Numbered from the stretch's first letter, positions 45,566 to 55,284 are shown. The stretch: 64,000 nucleotides of DNA from Mesorhizobium japonicum MAFF 303099 (GCF_000009625.1 NC_002678.2:3690001-3754000), one strand, 5' to 3'. Translations and numbers: made by a program. The notes: generated from the sequence alone by a model not told the origin.

Positions 45566-46474
45566 ATGTCAACGGATCACGAATTTGGCAGTCTCTCCAC
45601 CGATCTCAAACTCTCGGTTGTCGAGGAGTACTTGAGAGCTTTCACACTGGCTCTCCATTCAAAATTTCCTGAGCTTTGGTATATCGACGCATTTGCCGGC
45701 ACCGGAGAACGGACAGTTAGAGTTGCGGGAGCCATCGCTACTGACTTACTGCCGGCACTTGAGAAGCGCATAGAGCGTAGAAGGGGCTCCGCCCGCATCG
45801 CATTGGATATCACCCCTCATTTTAGCCGCTATATTTTCATGGACAAAATGAGGCGCCATTGTGCGGCGCTGCGATGCTTGGCCAATGAGTACCCAGATCG
45901 TTCTATTGACATCGTGCGGGGTGATGCCAACGAGGCGATCAAGGCCGAACTCGCTTCTCAGCGGTGGGTCGGAAAAAGGGCCGTGATGTTTTTAGATCCT
46001 TACGGAATGGATGTCGCTTGGTCGACCCTCGAGGCAATACGAAAAACCGAAGCAATTGACGTCTGGTATCTCGTCTCACTCGCCGGAATGTTTAGGCAGG
46101 CTACGCACGATCCGAAAAAGCTGACTGCGGACAAACGAGCCGCGCTTACGCGCATGCTGGGAACCGACGGGTGGGAAGACGCTTGGTATCGGAGGGAGCA
46201 AAGCACCGATCTGCTTGGCCAAGTCGACGAAACTCATCAACGAGTCGCTGATGTCGCCGCGATGGAGCAGTTTGTCGGCAAACGACTTGCAAGTCTCTTT
46301 CCGAAGGTCTTGCCCCCAAGGCGCCTTCGCAACGACAGGGGCGCGCCAATGTTCTCGCTTTTTCTGGCCATTTCAAACCCGGAACCGAAAGCTATCGGGC
46401 TGGCCACAAGAATAGGGAATCACATTCTCAAGGCATCGATGGAGCCGGCATCTCGTCATAAAGGCGGCCATTGA
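45566..46474 (+). CDS. tcmP: Three-Cys-motif partner protein TcmP
   Basis: A 302-residue protein with a Rossmann-like methyltransferase core: WYIDAFAGTGERTVR (glycine loop), SIDIVRGDANEAI and AVMFLDPYGMDVAW. This is the TcmP family, so named because it co-occurs with proteins of the three-cysteine-motif (phage Gp37/Gp68) family. Such a partner is encoded convergently at 46428-47177, with 47 bases of overlap at the 3' ends. The pair may modify nucleic acid or a translation component; the reaction is not known. Confidence 0.85.
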   Translation: MSTDHEFGSLSTDLKLSVVEEYLRAFTLALHSKFPELWYIDAFAGTGERTVRVAGAIATDLLPALEKRIERRRGSARIALDITPHFSRYIFMDKMRRHCAALRCLANEYPDRSIDIVRGDANEAIKAELASQRWVGKRAVMFLDPYGMDVAWSTLEAIRKTEAIDVWYLVSLAGMFRQATHDPKKLTADKRAALTRMLGTDGWEDAWYRREQSTDLLGQVDETHQRVADVAAMEQFVGKRLASLFPKVLPPRRLRNDRGAPMFSLFLAISNPEPKAIGLATRIGNHILKASMEPASRHKGGH

Positions 46475-47177
46475 GGGTCCGGCCGGCGGCCTTTTTGTTT
46501 TTGCCGCCCCACTGCTTGAAAAAGAACGCTGCCCCCTGGTCCCGACACATACTTTCGATCTCGTCGACCCAGGCCGGATCCATCGAGCGCGCCTTTGGGC
46601 CACTCTCGCCGCCCACTATCGCCCAGTGAATGTTTCGCAGTCCGGCACCAGAGACGCTCCCAATCAGCGGCTCGAAAGAAACGAACCGCACTGCGGCCGG
46701 AACTTGGCGCAATTTATCGATTCTATAAATTACACGCGCATCCTCAACGCTTGTGCCTAGCCAAACGTTACGTAGCTTCGCTAAGCCAGGAACGATTTCG
46801 ACCATTCGATCGGGCCGCTTCGTCAGGATTTGGTATGTGTGCCGGGGCGTCTGAGCCATCACTTTCCAGACATCCGAGATGAAGTCGGTTGGCACGTCGG
46901 AATGGAAGAGATCAGACATCGAGTTGACAAAGACTCGGCGTGGCTTCGACCACGAGGCAGGGATCGAGAGAGCCTTTCGATCGAGGAAGATCCTCCCGGT
47001 CCATTTTGCTCGTCCGCCGGACTTGCGCGTCAAGCCGGCGTACTTCTCGACACCCATTGCCTCAAGTCTGGCGGCCATCCTCATCGCGTAGCAATTCGTG
47101 CAGCCAGCGGTCAGCACCGTGCACCCTGCAACGGGGTTCCAGGTCACATCAGTCCATTCGATTGACGTCTCGGCCAT
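46428..47177 (-). CDS. Three-Cys-motif protein (phage Gp37/Gp68 family)
   Basis: A 249-residue protein. WNPVAGCTVLTAGCTNCYAM carries C19, C26 and C29 in a CX6CX2C pattern resembling an Fe-S or radical-SAM-type cluster site, followed by VFVNSMSDLFHSDVP and a C-terminal FFFKQWGGKNKK. These are signatures of the phage Gp37/Gp68 family. The 3' end overlaps the TcmP gene convergently. Confidence 0.88.
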   Translation of the reverse strand: MAETSIEWTDVTWNPVAGCTVLTAGCTNCYAMRMAARLEAMGVEKYAGLTRKSGGRAKWTGRIFLDRKALSIPASWSKPRRVFVNSMSDLFHSDVPTDFISDVWKVMAQTPRHTYQILTKRPDRMVEIVPGLAKLRNVWLGTSVEDARVIYRIDKLRQVPAAVRFVSFEPLIGSVSGAGLRNIHWAIVGGESGPKARSMDPAWVDEIESMCRDQGAAFFFKQWGGKNKKAAGRTLNGRLYDEMPAPSMP

Positions 47178-47362
47178 GTCTAGGTTCTCCAGCCGGAGAA
47201 TGGTTAATCAATGGCGATTGACATTCCCTTTATGCCCCTGTGCGGGATTTTAGGGACGAGCGGCAGCACCATCCAATTTCACATCTAACTTGTTGTTTTT
47301 GGCGGGTGAACCCGACAGGATTGGAGACCGTGGCGTTGCCGTTGAGGGGCGTTTCCACACGT

Positions 47363-48010
47363 TCAGCCCGCATTGACACGACCATGAGAGAGCACCGCGA
47401 CCAAGTTTTTGGCCGTTTGAGGGTAGAAGCGGTTGCCATTGACCGTCACGAGACCCGCCTCATTTAGGTAGCGCGCCAGTTTCGAGTAAGACATCGATTG
47501 CCAACACTCGGGCAGGATGTCTCGAATTTGGCTGGCGAACTCAGCGGCCATCGCCCTGTTTGTCTTAGCTAACACGTGCCCGTTCTTTCCAAGGGCGATG
47601 CCTCTATGCTTTGCCTGCGCCAATGCAGCCTTGGTGCGCTCGGAAATCAGTCGTCGCTCCTCCTGGGCTAAGGCAGCAAAAATATGAAGCTGGAAGTCGG
47701 TCGCATGAGGCATTTCTGCGACGACAAGCTGAACACCTCTCTCCATCATCGTCGCAATGAAGCTGACACGTCGAGAAAACCGGTCCAGGCGGGCGATCAA
47801 TATCGATGCTCCCGCCTTTTTCGACGCAATCATCGCTTTTGCCAGTTCAGATCTTTGATCGTTCCTGCCCGATTCCACCTCAACAAACTCAGCGACCAGC
47901 ACCCCATGTGTCGCGGCAAACTGCCGGACCATCTGCTGCTGAGCCTCTAAACCGAGACCAGATCTAGCCTGTTTTTTGGTCGAAACACGGTAATAGCCGA
48001 CGTAATTCAT
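47363..48010 (-). CDS. Serine recombinase (resolvase/invertase family)
   Basis: A 215-residue recombinase with the catalytic S10 in VGYYRVSTKKQARSG, further active-site arginines in LIARLDRFSRRV and a helix-turn-helix C-terminus (SYSKLARYLNEAGL). The size fits a resolvase or invertase. A perfect palindrome lies just upstream of the start (48021-48046). It may resolve or invert a local element. Confidence 0.88.
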   Translation of the reverse strand: MNYVGYYRVSTKKQARSGLGLEAQQQMVRQFAATHGVLVAEFVEVESGRNDQRSELAKAMIASKKAGASILIARLDRFSRRVSFIATMMERGVQLVVAEMPHATDFQLHIFAALAQEERRLISERTKAALAQAKHRGIALGKNGHVLAKTNRAMAAEFASQIRDILPECWQSMSYSKLARYLNEAGLVTVNGNRFYPQTAKNLVAVLSHGRVNAG

Positions 48011-48020
48011 GGAGCTCCGT

Positions 48021-48046
48021 CAAACATAAACGCTGGTTTATGTTTG
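48021..48046. promoter_or_regulatory. Palindrome upstream of serine recombinase
   Basis: Perfect 11-base arms caaacataaac / gtttatgtttg separated by four bases, 10 bases upstream of the recombinase ATG. Its place fits an operator or part of a res/crossover site. Confidence 0.55.
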
Positions 48047-48296
48047 AAGGGCATCCGAAATCCGGCCGCCAAGGACAACGGAAGCTCAACAAATTTGAAA
48101 CTCGACTCTCAGAATACGGGTCACGGTGCCGCGCAGGTCCTTCAGAGAAATCATCGGTCAGGGAGCGAGGCTCGTCGTCTGAGTTGACGCGCAAACTTCC
48201 CCGTAACAGTACTTTCTGCCTGATCATTCGCCTGTTTTCGTGGGGGTCGAGATTTCCTATGATCGCTATGATTTCGGAAATAGAACGCGGGCAGAT

Positions 48297-49133
48297 TCAT
48301 TGCGAGCCGGAGAACCCGCACTGCTTCTGTTCCATCTCGATCTGCTTGGTGATGCGGATGGCGTTCTGTGCGTAGGCCTCCGTCACGGTACCGCTGTTCA
48401 CGGTCTTGTCCTTCAGCGGACTGACGGCTGCGCAGAGGTGGAAGACATGCTCTGTCCCGGACTTGGCGGCGCCGTTTTCCGGCGCGATCCAATAGACGAT
48501 ATCCTGGCCATTGGGGTGTGCCGAGTCCTTCGTCGCAGCAGCCACCGTGGTGGAGTCGGTGGCGATCGCCTGCGCCTGGGCGGCGACCTCGGGCGAACAG
48601 GCTGTGGTCGGCTGCCCCGACTTGATCTGCGAAGCGCACGCGTTCATGTCCTGCGTGTACTGCTCCACCGACGGGGGTTGGTAGCTGACCCCGATCAGCG
48701 TCGCCAGCACGGCGAGCACCGCGCCGACGCCGCCGGCAATTTTCTTGCTCTTCGGGTCCATGTTCTTGTCGTTGAGGATCAGCAGAACCAGCGGCAAGAA
48801 GGCAATAAGCGTGATGATCGCGCCGAGCTGGTTCTGGACGAAGAACCTGAATGGCTCGGATTCGCGAGCCGGGTCCTGCCTGTTGGCCGCCTTCCAAAGC
48901 AGGCTGCCGGCGATGGCAAAAATCGCGATCCCGATCAGAATGCCGATCAGAAGCGGCAGGTTGCCCTGGTCGAATTTGTGCCGGTAGAGTAGAACAATGC
49001 CGGCGATCTCGCCGCCAATGGCAACAACCCACGACAGCACTGCGAAAAGGCGAAGGCGCGTGGCACCGGACTTCTGGCCCTGCGATGCTTGCCAGTCCTT
49101 GGTAACGTCTACGGTCGGCTTATTGTCAGTCAT
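48297..49133 (-). CDS. Membrane protein with C-terminal periplasmic domain
   Basis: A 278-residue protein with three to four helices: LFAVLSWVVAIGGEIAGIVL, LLIGILIGIAIFAIAGSLLW, AIITLIAFLPLVLLIL and AGGVGAVLAVLATLIGV. A soluble C-terminal domain with few cysteines follows. ATG 49133 is chosen over an upstream start. No family recognised; the upstream frame could add eight residues. Confidence 0.65.
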   Translation of the reverse strand: MTDNKPTVDVTKDWQASQGQKSGATRLRLFAVLSWVVAIGGEIAGIVLLYRHKFDQGNLPLLIGILIGIAIFAIAGSLLWKAANRQDPARESEPFRFFVQNQLGAIITLIAFLPLVLLILNDKNMDPKSKKIAGGVGAVLAVLATLIGVSYQPPSVEQYTQDMNACASQIKSGQPTTACSPEVAAQAQAIATDSTTVAAATKDSAHPNGQDIVYWIAPENGAAKSGTEHVFHLCAAVSPLKDKTVNSGTVTEAYAQNAIRITKQIEMEQKQCGFSGSQ

Positions 49134-49367
49134 GACCAGATCCCCCGGTGTCGACACTTTTGCAGGGCGGCGTCATATCGAAAGGCGCCCGGCGCAGCGA
49201 ACGTCGCCTGCCTCAGCGCTAAGCGCCACGGCAGACCGTATCCTCATCCTTATTGCGCATGAGTGAGTGCGTCCATACCCAGTGGGCAGAGGCCGATGGC
49301 TTGGTTATTCGAAATGACTTACTTCAGGCGAGTGACCTGGCCGCGATTAAGCTACTTCGTGGCGGCA

Positions 49368-49937
49368 TCAGGAATTTTGGTGCACGACCTGAAGGACCGT
49401 ATCATCCATGTAATTTCGCAAAAACTGCTCGGTGGATTCCACAGTTACTTCGCCCCTATCCGTGATTAGGCCGGGCGTAAATTGAATGTAAGCTTCCGGA
49501 GCATTCATCTGCGGCGAGTTGCAGAAGCTGAGCACGCTGCGCAGGCTCTGCTGGGCTACGGCGGTCCCGATGGTTCCAGGGGATGTCCCTATGACGGCCG
49601 ACGGTTTGCGAGCAAAAGAATTTTTGCCGTAGGGGCGGCTTGCCCAGTCAATTGCGTTCTTCAACCCTCCTGGAATCGAGCGATTGTACTCTGGCGTAAC
49701 GAATAGAACGGCCTCGACTGACGCGATGGCATCCTTGAAGGCACGTGCGACCGGCGGAAAGTCAACGTCGTAATCATAGCTATAGAGCGGCAAATCCTTG
49801 AAGGAAATCTCCGACATTTCAAGCTCTGGAGGTGCCAGTTGCACCAGTGCTTTTGCGAGCTTGCGGTTGATTGAATCTTTCGCGAGGCTGCCGATCAGAT
49901 AGCCGACTTTGTTCGGGCCATAGGAATACTCCCACAT
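49368..49937 (-). CDS. NADPH-dependent FMN reductase family protein
   Basis: A 189-residue flavodoxin-fold protein: VGYLIGSLAKDSINRKLAKA (phosphate loop), LPLYSYDYD, and VLFVTPEYNRSIPGGLKNAI, the family hallmark for azoreductase and chromate-reductase-type FMN reductases. The start is uncertain; relatives begin a few residues before VGYLIGS. Confidence 0.9.
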   Translation of the reverse strand: MWEYSYGPNKVGYLIGSLAKDSINRKLAKALVQLAPPELEMSEISFKDLPLYSYDYDVDFPPVARAFKDAIASVEAVLFVTPEYNRSIPGGLKNAIDWASRPYGKNSFARKPSAVIGTSPGTIGTAVAQQSLRSVLSFCNSPQMNAPEAYIQFTPGLITDRGEVTVESTEQFLRNYMDDTVLQVVHQNS

Positions 49938-50399
49938 TGCCGCCGACGCCCAAGGGTAGTATCTGCTTATCGAAGGCCGGGCGCCAGCCTCTTTCGGCAA
50001 GTCTTGGGCCGGTCGGTATCAGCTGATCAGCACAAACTCTCAGCAGCTGAGCACGCGCCCCCTGGCCAGAACCGAGTCAGCGTCAATATCAAGTGGCGGC
50101 GTGCGCGTGCTCTCAAAATATCGGGACCTACGAAATCCTGACAAAGTAGAAACCGTGCAGGAGGGCGGCTGACCTGCCGATGACACTATTCGCTGCTTCG
50201 GGGTGTGAGGGACGGTCATATGCCTGCCTCGCCCTTTTTTGCAGTTCGTTGCCGGGCGACGCTAATTTCAGTCTTGCGTCAACAGAGACGGTAGTTGGGC
50301 CGGTCAGTTTGATTTGGCGCAAGGACTAGGGGTGACTCCGCAAGCAGGATGCGCCTTGGATGTATAGCGCTTGTGCTGCCGTCCTGAAGGAGCACCGTC
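49938..50399. other. Intergenic stretch
   Basis: No gene is supported in these 462 bases. It should hold the promoters of the divergent FMN reductase and cupredoxin genes. No clear consensus promoter was found. Confidence 0.4.
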
Positions 50400-50897
50400 A
50401 TGAAAACCGTATCGATGAGTGCAGCGATCGGGCTTGCTGTCGCAATGCTCATGGCCGGAAGTGCCGGCGTCGTCCAGGCTGCTTCACTTGTCGAAGTTTC
50501 GCTGTGGGACAAGGGGGCAAGTACGGAGATGCCTATGGGGCTCGCCTACGCGACGCCAGGGATCGATCTCTCCAAGGTCACCATGGGTATCAAGGCTTCT
50601 CCCGGAGCGGTGAAGGCCGGGGAGGTCACATTCAACGTGAAGAATGACTCCAAGGACACTGTTCACGAAATGATCGTGATGTACCTTGCCGATCCCAGCA
50701 AGCCGCTTCCTTACGTCGAGGCCGAGAATCGGGTCGACGAAGACAAGGCTGGCGACAAGGGCGAAGTTTCGGAGCTCGATCCTGGAAAATCCGGCACATT
50801 GACCGTCGAGCTGCAGGCCGGAAAATACCTGCTTATCTGCAACGTGCCAGGTCATTATGGAGCCGGCATGTGGGTCGAATTTACGGTTGATCCATAG
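50400..50897 (+). CDS. Periplasmic cupredoxin (sulfocyanin-like)
   Basis: A 165-residue protein with a signal peptide (MSAAIGLAVAMLMAGSAGVV...QA). The copper ligands are probably H89 (DTVHEMIV), C147, H152 and M157 (LLICNVPGHYGAGM), matching blue copper proteins. A GAAGGAG ribosome site precedes ATG 50400. The partner is unknown. Confidence 0.88.
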   Translation: MKTVSMSAAIGLAVAMLMAGSAGVVQAASLVEVSLWDKGASTEMPMGLAYATPGIDLSKVTMGIKASPGAVKAGEVTFNVKNDSKDTVHEMIVMYLADPSKPLPYVEAENRVDEDKAGDKGEVSELDPGKSGTLTVELQAGKYLLICNVPGHYGAGMWVEFTVDP

Positions 50898-50955
50898 GAC
50901 ACGGCTCATAGTCCGCCGTTTCAAGCTTTGTGCCTGAGCCGCGCGATGAATCGAA

Positions 50956-52944
50956 TTAGCTGGGAATGGCAATCAAGATTTTCTGACGGTCAGACGGCCG
51001 GCGGCGCAGGCGACGCTTGGTGGCGAGCTTGAGCACCACCGGCGGGTCGTTGGACAGCGCGCCAAGCGCCGCGTCGGCCATGCCATTGGCGACGAAATCG
51101 GCATTGAGGTTGCCGGCCAGTTTGGCGGCAGCCTCCTTGTCGTCGTTGCCGGTTTCCGACCAGAACACGATGCCGACCCTGAGCGCCGGCCGGGCGCGCT
51201 TCAGCCGGCGCACCAGAAAGCGGGCGTGATTGACCGAGTCGCGGTTGAGGAAGCCGACCACGACGGTATCGACGGCACCCAGTTCGAGGCCGCGAATGCT
51301 CGCCAGCTCCATGTCGGTAAAGCTCGCCTTTGCGGCTGTCGCCCCTTGCACTTCGAGCACTTGCGCCAGCATGGCGGCGGCAGCATCGTCGAGTTCGCCG
51401 CGGCCGCCGGCACACAGCACCGACATGCCGGTGCCGTCAGGCAGTTCGGTGTCGTCCTCGCTTTCTTCCGCCGCCTCTTTTGCCACGTCCGCCTTGGCGC
51501 CATCGGCCGGATCGTCGTCCTCGTCGGCCTCATTCTGTGCACTGTCGTCGAGGTTGGCCACCAGCGTCAGCGCACTGGCCGCCACCTGTCGCCTTTGCTG
51601 GTCGTCCATGACGCCGCGCACGCGATCCTGCTCGCCGAGCAGCAAAGCGGGAATGGCGACCTTGTCGTAGAACTCGACCAGATATTTTTCCTCCAGCATT
51701 TCCTCGGCATGGTCAGTGGCTTCGTCGGGATCGCCGGCCAACAGTCGCTGGTAGAGCCGGGCATGCGGTTCGAGCACCGGCTCGTTGCCGAACAACACGT
51801 CGAGGAATTCGAACTGCGGCACGTGGCGGCCGAGCACGACGAGACAGACGGTGAGCGGCGTAGACAGGACCAGGCCGAGCGGTCCCCACAGCCATGTCCA
51901 GAAGATCGCCGCGACAATGATGGCGAGCGGAGACAGGCCGGTGCGCGAGCCGTAGAGCCAGGGCTCGACGACATTGCCGGTGACCAGTTCCATCACCACG
52001 AATAAGCCGGCAGTCCACAGCACCAGCGACCAGCCGGGCGCCACGGCCAGCGCCAAGAACAGCGGCAGCAGCGCGCCGATCACCGGGCCGATATAAGGAA
52101 CGAAGCGCAGCGCCAGCGCCAGCATTCCCCATAGCAGCGCATTGGGTATGCCGAGGATCCAGAGCCCGATGGCAATCGGGATGGCGTAGACCGTGTTCAC
52201 CACCAATTGCATAAGTAGATACTGACCGACCCGTTTGCCGGCATCCTGCAGCGCCTGGGTGGTGCGGTGGAGATCGCCGTAGCCTACGAGACGAATGAAA
52301 CGATCGCGGAGCTCCTCCCGTTCCAGCAGCATAAAGATGACGACGATGATGATCAGTCCTGCAGAGGCCAGCGGGCTGATCAGGGTACCGACCAAACTCT
52401 GCAGGACTTCAAGCGGCCGTTCGCGGGCGACGACCTCAACGGGCACAGGCTCGCGCTGCGGTTTGTCGGCGGCAGGCGCCGGCGGCTCCTGCTGGTCGAT
52501 CTCCTGGCCGACACGCTCAATAACCCGGCTCAGCCTGGCAACGATCCCGCCCTCGCCTCCGGTTTTCTTGAGCGAATGGATCTTGGTCAAGATGTTGGTC
52601 TGATAGCCCGGGATATTCTGCGCCAGTACGCTGACCTGTGTCGCGACAATGAAGGAGAACAGTCCGAGCGCCGCAAAGGCGCCAAACACGCTGCCGATGA
52701 CGGCGATGATGCGAGGAATGCCCACTCGCCTTAGCGTCGAGACAAGGGGGGCAAGCGCGAAGGTCAACAGCAACGCAATGGCGATCGGCAGGAAAACCTC
52801 TCGCCCGAAATAAAGCGCTACCACCGCCGTAACGATCGTGCCGACCGTGGGCAGTGCAGTGCGCGGGTGGACGTTAGCAGCCGAAAGTATACCCGCCAGG
52901 CCAGCACCCGTTGGTTTCATGCCATTTCGTTGACTGTTTGCCAC
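50956..52944 (-). CDS. AI-2E (PerM) family transporter with long C-terminal domain
   Basis: A 662-residue protein from GTG 52944, behind AGGGGGA; ATG 52920 is an alternative. Residues 25-385 contain the PerM helices, for example VALYFGREVFLPIAIALLLT and LGLVLSTPLTVCLVVLGRHV. A 275-residue cytoplasmic tail follows, with an acidic linker and a Rossmann-like domain (MSVLCAGGRGELDDAAAAM). The family exports small molecules; the substrate is unknown. Confidence 0.88.
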   Translation of the reverse strand: MANSQRNGMKPTGAGLAGILSAANVHPRTALPTVGTIVTAVVALYFGREVFLPIAIALLLTFALAPLVSTLRRVGIPRIIAVIGSVFGAFAALGLFSFIVATQVSVLAQNIPGYQTNILTKIHSLKKTGGEGGIVARLSRVIERVGQEIDQQEPPAPAADKPQREPVPVEVVARERPLEVLQSLVGTLISPLASAGLIIIVVIFMLLEREELRDRFIRLVGYGDLHRTTQALQDAGKRVGQYLLMQLVVNTVYAIPIAIGLWILGIPNALLWGMLALALRFVPYIGPVIGALLPLFLALAVAPGWSLVLWTAGLFVVMELVTGNVVEPWLYGSRTGLSPLAIIVAAIFWTWLWGPLGLVLSTPLTVCLVVLGRHVPQFEFLDVLFGNEPVLEPHARLYQRLLAGDPDEATDHAEEMLEEKYLVEFYDKVAIPALLLGEQDRVRGVMDDQQRRQVAASALTLVANLDDSAQNEADEDDDPADGAKADVAKEAAEESEDDTELPDGTGMSVLCAGGRGELDDAAAAMLAQVLEVQGATAAKASFTDMELASIRGLELGAVDTVVVGFLNRDSVNHARFLVRRLKRARPALRVGIVFWSETGNDDKEAAAKLAGNLNADFVANGMADAALGALSNDPPVVLKLATKRRLRRRPSDRQKILIAIPS

Positions 52945-53243
52945 TCAATGTCCCCCTAGCGGTAGTATCGACGCGAAGCCGATCGTGCCAAAGCCATCGA
53001 CGTCGCCAGGCTGCTTGCGGTGTCGTTCTCGGGCGGCTTCCCCTGTGGCGTGCGGGTCGGCATGCTCCCCCCCGCCACATCGTTTGCGTTCCGCCAAGCG
53101 AATAATTAGCACATCCCTTTGGGGTGAATGGGGGTGTCGCGATAGCCTTCGCCAGCACGGATGTTAATGATGGCCGCACTTGACCAGCACGTAATAGCCG
53201 GGTGGACCGGATTGAGAACTCAGCGGTGAGAACCAGAAATCTG
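52945..53243. other. Intergenic stretch
   Basis: No gene or terminator is supported in these 299 bases. Confidence 0.4.
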
Positions 53244-53345
53244 TCACGTGAGCAGGAAACCGGCCAAAAGAAGCGTCAATACCAGAGAGGCTGGCACCGC
53301 AAGAAGCCACCGTGCCTCCAAAACGCTGTTGTGCCGCTCATCCAT
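53244..53345 (-). CDS. Possible 33-residue membrane peptide
   Basis: A short frame starting MDERHNSVLEARWLLAVPAS, with one C-terminal helix. An EcfG-type promoter candidate (GGAAC-N16-CGTT, 53500-53524 on the minus strand) points toward it from 155 bases upstream. Composition fits a single-pass stress membrane peptide. No homologue can be named. Confidence 0.4.
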   Translation of the reverse strand: MDERHNSVLEARWLLAVPASLVLTLLLAGFLLT

Positions 53346-53789
53346 CGCTTTTGGTCCCTTTGAATGCAATCGCCATAAGGCACGGACAACAGACGCAGCA
53401 ACTACGCCGCCGCTGGTGTTCACAAAGCTAAGTCCGACCCCGTCGACATCTCTTTGGCTTTGTAAGTGTTGAACAAATTGGCGTTGCAAGTGTTGACCAA
53501 ACGGGTGCACGTCGAATTAGTTCCGCCGCAAGACTTCGGTCCTAAGGGCGAGGGACCTAAGTCTGATCGGCCTGCGGGCAATTGGCGAAGCGTGGGCGGC
53601 GAGGCGCTAACCCGCGCTTGCGCGAATCTGTCTCCATATGTGTCACACATAAAGTTTTCGAATGATCGAGGTCATGAATGTCTTGGGCTGCCGTCCAGTC
53701 ACATAGGCTCCGACGTCGCGAAACCCGTAGACGTTGGGGCAATCTCAGTTCAATCTCTCGAACAGGCAGTTAACCCGGAGGATACGAGA
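53346..53789. other. Intergenic stretch upstream of second mscL
   Basis: No gene is supported beyond the EcfG candidate on the minus strand. Two near-copies of aagtgttga-caaa (about 53465 and 53488) form a direct repeat of unknown role. The mscL frame is open upstream of 53790 but the extension is not MscL. Confidence 0.4.
53500..53524 (-). promoter_or_regulatory. EcfG (general stress sigma) promoter candidate
   Basis: On the minus strand GGAAC (53524-53520) is followed by 16 bases and CGTT (53503-53500), the exact alphaproteobacterial EcfG pattern. It would transcribe leftward toward 53345. Function is inferred from consensus only. Confidence 0.55.
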
Positions 53790-54212
53790 ATGCTCAAGGA
53801 GTTTCAGGAATTCATTTCCAAGGGCAATGTGATGGACTTGGCTGTAGGCGTCATCATCGGCGCAGCTTTCGGTAAGATCGTTGATTCACTGGTCAACGAC
53901 ATCATCATGCCGGTCATAGGTGCAATTTTCGGCGGACTGGATTTCAATAATTATTTCGTCGGGCTTTCTTCAGCGGTCAATGCCACTTCGCTGGCCGACG
54001 CCAAAAAGCAAGGCGCCGTCTTTGCCTACGGCAGCTTCATTACCGTGGCGTTGAATTTTGTCATTCTCGCCTTCATCATCTTCCTTATGGTCAAGGCTGT
54101 GAACAATCTGCGTAGAAGGCTCGAGCGTGAAAAGCCGGCAACACCAGCGGCTCCACCGCCCGCCGACGTCGCGCTACTCACCGAAATTCGCGACCTCCTC
54201 GCAAGGAGATAG
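53790..54212 (+). CDS. mscL: Large-conductance mechanosensitive channel (copy 2)
   Basis: A 140-residue MscL with the same core as the copy at 40647-41066, differing at about a dozen positions (for example MPVIG versus [15 protein letters not shown] versus [10 protein letters not shown]). It is in the opposite orientation. ATG 53790 follows GGAGGAT. Two mscL genes so close together suggest duplication and transfer. Confidence 0.95.
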   Translation: MLKEFQEFISKGNVMDLAVGVIIGAAFGKIVDSLVNDIIMPVIGAIFGGLDFNNYFVGLSSAVNATSLADAKKQGAVFAYGSFITVALNFVILAFIIFLMVKAVNNLRRRLEREKPATPAAPPPADVALLTEIRDLLARR

Positions 54213-54345
54213 CCAAAAGCTGTCGAGGACTCAGGTTATTCGCAGCCGCACAGTTGGAAAGGGATGGCAGCCGCCAACGCCGGTTAGGCGTCGACCGAAG
54301 GTATTGCCCGGAAAAACGACATCTCTCTGCCTGATGGATTCTGAT

Positions 54346-54603
54346 CTAGGGTGCTCGGTTGCCAGTGATCTGGTGATAGGCCCAAAGCACAATAACCGCT
54401 CCGATTACCGCAACCACCAAGCTGTAGATGTTGAGGCCGGTAACGCCCGAAGCGCCAAACGCGCTGAAAATGAGGCCGCCAACAATGGCGCCGACGATAC
54501 CGAGCGCGATATCCAGTAGAATACCTTGACCGGTCTTGTTGACTATCTTGCTGCCCAGGAAGCCAGCGATAACCCCAAGGATGATCCAACTGATGATTGA
54601 CAT
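54346..54603 (-). CDS. GlsB/YeaQ/YmgE stress membrane protein
   Basis: An 85-residue protein with three short glycine-rich helices: IISWIILGVIAGFLGSKIVN, DIALGIVGAIVGGLIF, and IYSLVVAVIGAVIVLWAY. This is the transglycosylase-associated GlsB/YeaQ family, often induced in stress and envelope damage. Confidence 0.92.
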   Translation of the reverse strand: MSIISWIILGVIAGFLGSKIVNKTGQGILLDIALGIVGAIVGGLIFSAFGASGVTGLNIYSLVVAVIGAVIVLWAYHQITGNRAP

Positions 54604-54724
54604 TCTTCCAGCCTCCGCAGGCTCATCATTTTCATAGGATCGTCAAAAAGCACAAGCAGCTTGAAACCCCGCCGGGATGCGCCATGTTGAAAAGGGGCGG
54701 GCTTGGTTAAATGGAGGATTTGAT

Positions 54725-55174
54725 ATGGGACTTTTTGACAACGCCGTTCCCGGCGGAAACATCACCAAACCACTGATGGTCGCGCTCGGTGCGCTTTTGG
54801 TCGGGAAAATGCTGACCGGCCGAAACGCCGGCCAGCAGGATCAACAGCAAAGTCCCGCTCCGTCCGGTACGACCCATGCCGATGGAGGATTGTTGGGAGG
54901 ACTCGGAGGCCTTCTCGACAGGCTGAAAGATGCCGGCCATGGCAGTGTTGCCGATTCATGGGTCGGAACCGGGCAGAACCAGCCGATCAACGCCAATGAT
55001 CTTGGCAGCGCCATAGGCCCCCAAGTTATTCGCGAGATCGCACAAAGAACAGGGATGGACGAGCAGGAGTTGCTCAAGCAGCTGTCCGCCGCCTTGCCCG
55101 GCATCGTCGACAAGCTGACGCCTAACGGACAGCTACCGCAGCCACACCAGGTCGAGTCGGCCTTCAACAGCTGA
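54725..55174 (+). CDS. YidB/DUF937 family protein
   Basis: A 149-residue protein: GLLGGLGGLLDRLKDAGHGS, then SWVGTGQNQPINANDLGSAI and VIREIAQRTGMDEQELLKQL are diagnostic of YidB/DUF937. The first 40 residues include a glycine-rich hydrophobic stretch. A good terminator follows at 55285-55316. Function unknown. Confidence 0.9.
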   Translation: MGLFDNAVPGGNITKPLMVALGALLVGKMLTGRNAGQQDQQQSPAPSGTTHADGGLLGGLGGLLDRLKDAGHGSVADSWVGTGQNQPINANDLGSAIGPQVIREIAQRTGMDEQELLKQLSAALPGIVDKLTPNGQLPQPHQVESAFNS

Positions 55175-55284
55175 TTGAATGTAGCCAAGCTATAATCTTG
55201 TGATTGGTTGACGCCGGACGGATTCGGACCAAGCTACGATCAACCGGTTAGGCGGTTCTAACTTCTGTCTTCTGTCCAAACTTG

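Noticed and set aside
53466..53789. N-terminal extension of the second mscL
   Set aside because: The extension has no MscL similarity, and ATG 53790 with GGAGGAT gives the family N-terminus.
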